34,275 nt of DNA from an uncultured Lachnospiraceae bacterium (GTDB lineage: Bacteria; Bacillota; Clostridia; Lachnospirales; Lachnospiraceae), in assembly GCA_905235585.1 (NCBI GenBank), contig CAJOME010000030.1:1-34275 (forward strand), given 5' to 3'. Below the pieces are notes generated by a model. It had not been told where the DNA came from, made no database searches, and was given only the letters and a program-made list of their open reading frames with translations. Within the stretch, counting starts at the first letter, position 1, and the number at the start of each line of letters is the position of its first letter. Positions 31,580 through 34,275 of this stretch are shown piece after piece. A program made the position numbers and the translations under genes.

Positions 31580-32898
31580 TGGGCATTATCGCTAAATATC
31601 TCTTCGAGCATTCTTATCTCGTCATCAAAATCGAACTTTGAGTCCGTGGTCTGCATAAGATAATCGTTTACCGCGTCTATCTTCTGTATGGCATAATCTA
31701 TCTTGGGATTGGACCCTGCCTTGTACGCCCCTATGTTTATCAGATCCTCTGCCTCATTGTAGGTAGCCATCACGTTTTTCAGCTTGCCTGCCACAGCCTT
31801 GTGCTCCTTTGTCGCTATCTGGCTCATGCATCTTGATATGCTCATGAGTATATCTATGGCCGGATAATGATTCTGCTGTGCGATCTTACGGTTCAGCACT
31901 ATATGACCGTCAAGTATCGATCTCGCGGTATCGGTAATAGGTTCATTGAAGTCATCGCCGTCGACGAGCACCGTATACAGACCCGTGATCGATCCCTTTG
32001 CTCCGTTTCCGGCTCGCTCCAAAAGCTTTGGCATCTCCGCATAGATGGACGGCGGATAACCTCTCGTGACAGGAGGCTCTCCCGATGCAAGCCCGATCTC
32101 TCTCTGAGCCATTGAGAAACGGGTAAGCGAATCCATCATGAGCAGCACATCCTTGCCCTGATCCCTGAAATACTCTGCTATAGCGGTAGCAGTCTTTGCC
32201 GCTTTATTTCTCTCGAGAGCCGGCTTGTCGGATGTAGCCACTACTACTACCGATCTTGCCATACCCTCCGGTCCGAGGTCTCTTTCCACAAACTCCCTGA
32301 CCTCTCTGCCACGCTCTCCGATCAGCGCGATCACGTTTACTTCAGCCTTGGTGTTCCTTGCGAACATACCCATCAGAGTGGATTTGCCCACTCCGGAGCC
32401 GGCGAATATCCCGATACGCTGTCCCTTACCGACCGTCAGAAGACCGTCGACCGCCTTTACCCCCAGCGGGAGCACATCGCTTATGATGACCCTGTCCATA
32501 GGATCCGGAGGCATCGCCTCGACCGGGTATTCATCACCGATGACCTCCGAGCCGTCTGCCGGATTGCCCATACCGTCAAGTGTCCGGCCCAGCAGATCCT
32601 CAGACACCTTTACCATGAGCGGATGCTCGAGATTGGTCACTATCGAGCCCGATCCGATACCATCGGTAGACTCATAGGGCATCAGCAGTGTCATCCTGTC
32701 TTTAAATCCCACCACCTCGGCAAGTATAGGCTTTAGTGTGGTATCGGCAGGCTGTATGGAGCATATGTCCGCAAGACGCGCATCCGGTCCCTCCGACTCT
32801 ATGGTAAGGCCCACTACATTCACGACCTTTCCGAGCTTTCTATAATAAGAGCCTGTCTTCAGGCTCTCATACTTTGAAAGATCTATGGCAAGATCCAT
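31570..32898 (-). CDS. fliI: FliI, flagellum-specific export ATPase
   Basis: A 442-aa protein, the standard length. The Walker A motif AGSGVGKST is at residues 166-174, Walker B is in DVLLMMDSLTRF, and the F1-ATPase beta-like signature GLASGEPPVTRGYPPSIYAEMPKLLERAG is present. It forms the hexameric cytoplasmic ATPase with FliH and FliJ. The ATG overlaps the fliH stop (TAATG). The last codons lie inside the long hairpin at 31522..31579. Confidence 0.97.
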   Translation of the reverse strand: MDLAIDLSKYESLKTGSYYRKLGKVVNVVGLTIESEGPDARLADICSIQPADTTLKPILAEVVGFKDRMTLLMPYESTDGIGSGSIVTNLEHPLMVKVSEDLLGRTLDGMGNPADGSEVIGDEYPVEAMPPDPMDRVIISDVLPLGVKAVDGLLTVGKGQRIGIFAGSGVGKSTLMGMFARNTKAEVNVIALIGERGREVREFVERDLGPEGMARSVVVVATSDKPALERNKAAKTATAIAEYFRDQGKDVLLMMDSLTRFSMAQREIGLASGEPPVTRGYPPSIYAEMPKLLERAGNGAKGSITGLYTVLVDGDDFNEPITDTARSILDGHIVLNRKIAQQNHYPAIDILMSISRCMSQIATKEHKAVAGKLKNVMATYNEAEDLINIGAYKAGSNPKIDYAIQKIDAVNDYLMQTTDSKFDFDDEIRMLEEIFSDNAQSQ

Positions 32899-33797
32899 TA
32901 TTCCTCGTCGCCTTTCTTATAAGCCAAAAGCTTCAATTGCTTTTTCAAGCCCTCAAGCTCGGTGCCCAGAGAGCAGTCGAATATACCCGACCCTGTATCT
33001 ATCATAACCTCTCCGGCACTCAATGTCACGTCCGGTACGATATCGGTATTATCCTCCCCGGGGATCCCGTCAAAAAGTACGGATTTGTTTGAAGAAATGT
33101 ATTCGTAATCTTCCTTTGAAACATGCACCATAAGATTTGCCGTGGTATCCGTCGCCTGCAGTGCATTCTGAAGCAGATATAAGATGATCTCCTTTTTATC
33201 GGAAAGATCGGTATGAAATACATGACCGTACACATCGGATAATGTGTCAATAAGGGCAGGCTCAAGCTCAGCGACCATCTGCTCATACTCCGCCATGAGT
33301 GCCTGCTCCTTCTCCGCAAGCTCTGCTCTCATAGCCTCTACTTCCTGCATTCCGGCACTATAGCCCTCGTCATGCCCTGCCTGTCTTGCCTCTTCAAAGA
33401 CCGCCGCCTTTTTAGCTTCGGCATCATCCATGGCTTCCTGTATAAGAAGATCAGCCTGCGCTCTCGCATCCTCTAATATCTGCTCTGCCTCCGCATTAAC
33501 AGCCGCAAGATCTATCGCAGGCTCCGGTGCAGCCTGAGGCTCTGCCTTGATCACGTTGCCCTGACCTTCTTCACTTTCCGCAGCATCGGGATCATCAAGT
33601 ATGGAGCTTAACATATCCGCGTCAAGTCCCTCTGTAAACTCCCCTTCACCCTCATCTCCGGAAAAGGTCTGTGTCTCTTCTCTCTGGAGTATGGTTGCCA
33701 GGAGCTTAAGCCTTTCCGCGACCATCGCATTGGAATCAATGACATGCTTATCGTCGGCATCGACATCAGCATTAAATCGCTTGAGTATGTTAGACAA
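32898..33797 (-). CDS. fliH: FliH, export ATPase regulator
   Basis: A 299-aa protein. A variable acidic N terminus (to about 110) is followed by an Ala/Glu-rich coiled coil (about 110-185, AEQILEDARAQADLLIQEAMDDAEAKKAA) with GxxxG-like spacing in AGHDEGYSAGMQ, then a C-terminal E-stalk-like domain (LIDTLSDVYGHVFHTDL... LMVHVSKEDYEYI... DTGSGIFDCSLGTELEGL). It inhibits and positions FliI. It overlaps the end of fliG by 8 bases. Confidence 0.93.
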   Translation of the reverse strand: MSNILKRFNADVDADDKHVIDSNAMVAERLKLLATILQREETQTFSGDEGEGEFTEGLDADMLSSILDDPDAAESEEGQGNVIKAEPQAAPEPAIDLAAVNAEAEQILEDARAQADLLIQEAMDDAEAKKAAVFEEARQAGHDEGYSAGMQEVEAMRAELAEKEQALMAEYEQMVAELEPALIDTLSDVYGHVFHTDLSDKKEIILYLLQNALQATDTTANLMVHVSKEDYEYISSNKSVLFDGIPGEDNTDIVPDVTLSAGEVMIDTGSGIFDCSLGTELEGLKKQLKLLAYKKGDEE

Positions 33798-34275
33798 CGA
33801 TCTCGTCTCCTCCGCCTCTGGAAATGACTATCTCCGCGGAATCCTCCAGCTTTCTTATGATATTGACTATCTTCTGCTGAGCTTCTTCGACGTCCTTCAT
33901 CCTGACAGGACCCATGAATTCCATATCTTCCTTTATCATAGCCGACAGACGCGAGGACATATTTTTGAATATGGCAGCCTGCACCTGTTCGTTGGCACCC
34001 TTCAAAGCCATAGACAGATCCGAATTGTCCACATCCCTGAGCACTCTCTGTATGGCTCTGTCATCAAGCAGCAGGATATCCTCGAAGACGAACATCTTCT
34101 TTCTGATCTCATCAGCAAGCTCGGGCTCGTCCACTTCCAAAGTCTCCATGATATGCTTTTCCGTACCACGGTCTACAGTATTCAGGATCTCCACTATGGC
34201 ATCGACACCGCCGACGATGGTGTAATCCTGATTGACAAGCGAAGAAAGCTTTGACTCCAGCACTCTTTCCACCTC
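33790..34275 (-). CDS. fliG: FliG, rotor protein, C-terminal part only (gene continues past the window)
   Basis: About 161 residues are visible, roughly the second half of a 335-340-aa protein. The track start is an internal GTG; the frame stays open to the window edge. The visible part holds the middle domain end and the C-terminal torque domain, including FEDILLLDDRAIQRVLRDVD with alternating charged residues that face MotA, and the C-terminal GPVRMKDVEEAQQKIVNIIRKLED helices. FliG joins the MS ring to FliM. Confidence 0.95.
   Translation of the reverse strand, partial: EVERVLESKLSSLVNQDYTIVGGVDAIVEILNTVDRGTEKHIMETLEVDEPELADEIRKKMFVFEDILLLDDRAIQRVLRDVDNSDLSMALKGANEQVQAAIFKNMSSRLSAMIKEDMEFMGPVRMKDVEEAQQKIVNIIRKLEDSAEIVISRGGGDEIVV

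Noticed and set aside
33601-34254. 217-aa plus-strand ORF opposite fliG/fliH
   Set aside because: Antisense shadow spanning two overlapping genuine genes.

Overview
The window is almost entirely one long minus-strand flagellar/chemotaxis (fla/che) operon. Gene content and order match the Bacillota version of this operon: fliY rather than fliN, cheC and cheD, flbD/swrD, a ylxF-type gene beside fliJ, flhF-flhG, sigma-28 near the end, and a SwrB-like gene after it. Moderate GC, overlapping ATGA/TGATG junctions, GGAGG ribosome binding sites and the Lachnospiraceae-style tail genes point to a motile gut or rumen clostridium, probably Lachnospiraceae. No gene here fixes the species.

Layout in transcription order (high to low coordinate): fliG (3' part, cut by the window edge), fliH, fliI, an intergenic repeat/hairpin block, fliJ, a ylxF/motE-like gene and a terminator-like hairpin. 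Then comes an AT-rich islet with a RhuM-family gene, followed by fliK, flgD, a TIGR02530-type gene, flgE, a 336-bp spacer with a strong hairpin and a housekeeping-type promoter, flbD, motA, motB, fliL, three hairpins, fliM, fliY, cheY, fliO, fliP, fliQ, fliR, flhB, flhA, flhF (frameshifted), flhG, a PilZ gene, cheB, cheA, cheW, cheC, cheD, a small membrane protein gene, the sigma-28 gene, fapA and three poorly known genes. An intrinsic terminator at 128..156 closes the operon. No plus-strand gene is convincing.

Together the genes encode the export apparatus (FlhA, FlhB, FliP, FliQ, FliR, FliO, and FliH/FliI/FliJ), the C ring (FliG, FliM, FliY), hook assembly (FliK, FlgD, FlgE), the stator (MotA, MotB, FlbD, FliL), placement factors (FlhF, FlhG), a c-di-GMP sensor (PilZ), most of the chemotaxis phosphorelay (CheA, W, Y, B, C, D; no CheR or receptor here) and the late sigma factor. 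Filament, rod and basal-body genes lie elsewhere.

The most notable observations are these. (1) flhF is broken by a perfect 7-bp tandem duplication just before its P-loop, and fliO is truncated by a 4-bp tandem duplication; removing one copy restores each frame exactly. This could be a reversible motility switch, loss of motility, or assembly error. (2) Nearly every long spacer in the operon carries a nested multi-step hairpin close to the upstream stop codon, and two of the blocks share ACGTAA/TTACGT arms. (3) A RhuM-family gene sits inside the operon between ylxF and fliK. (4) flbD has an extended -10 promoter positioned so that its mRNA would be leaderless.
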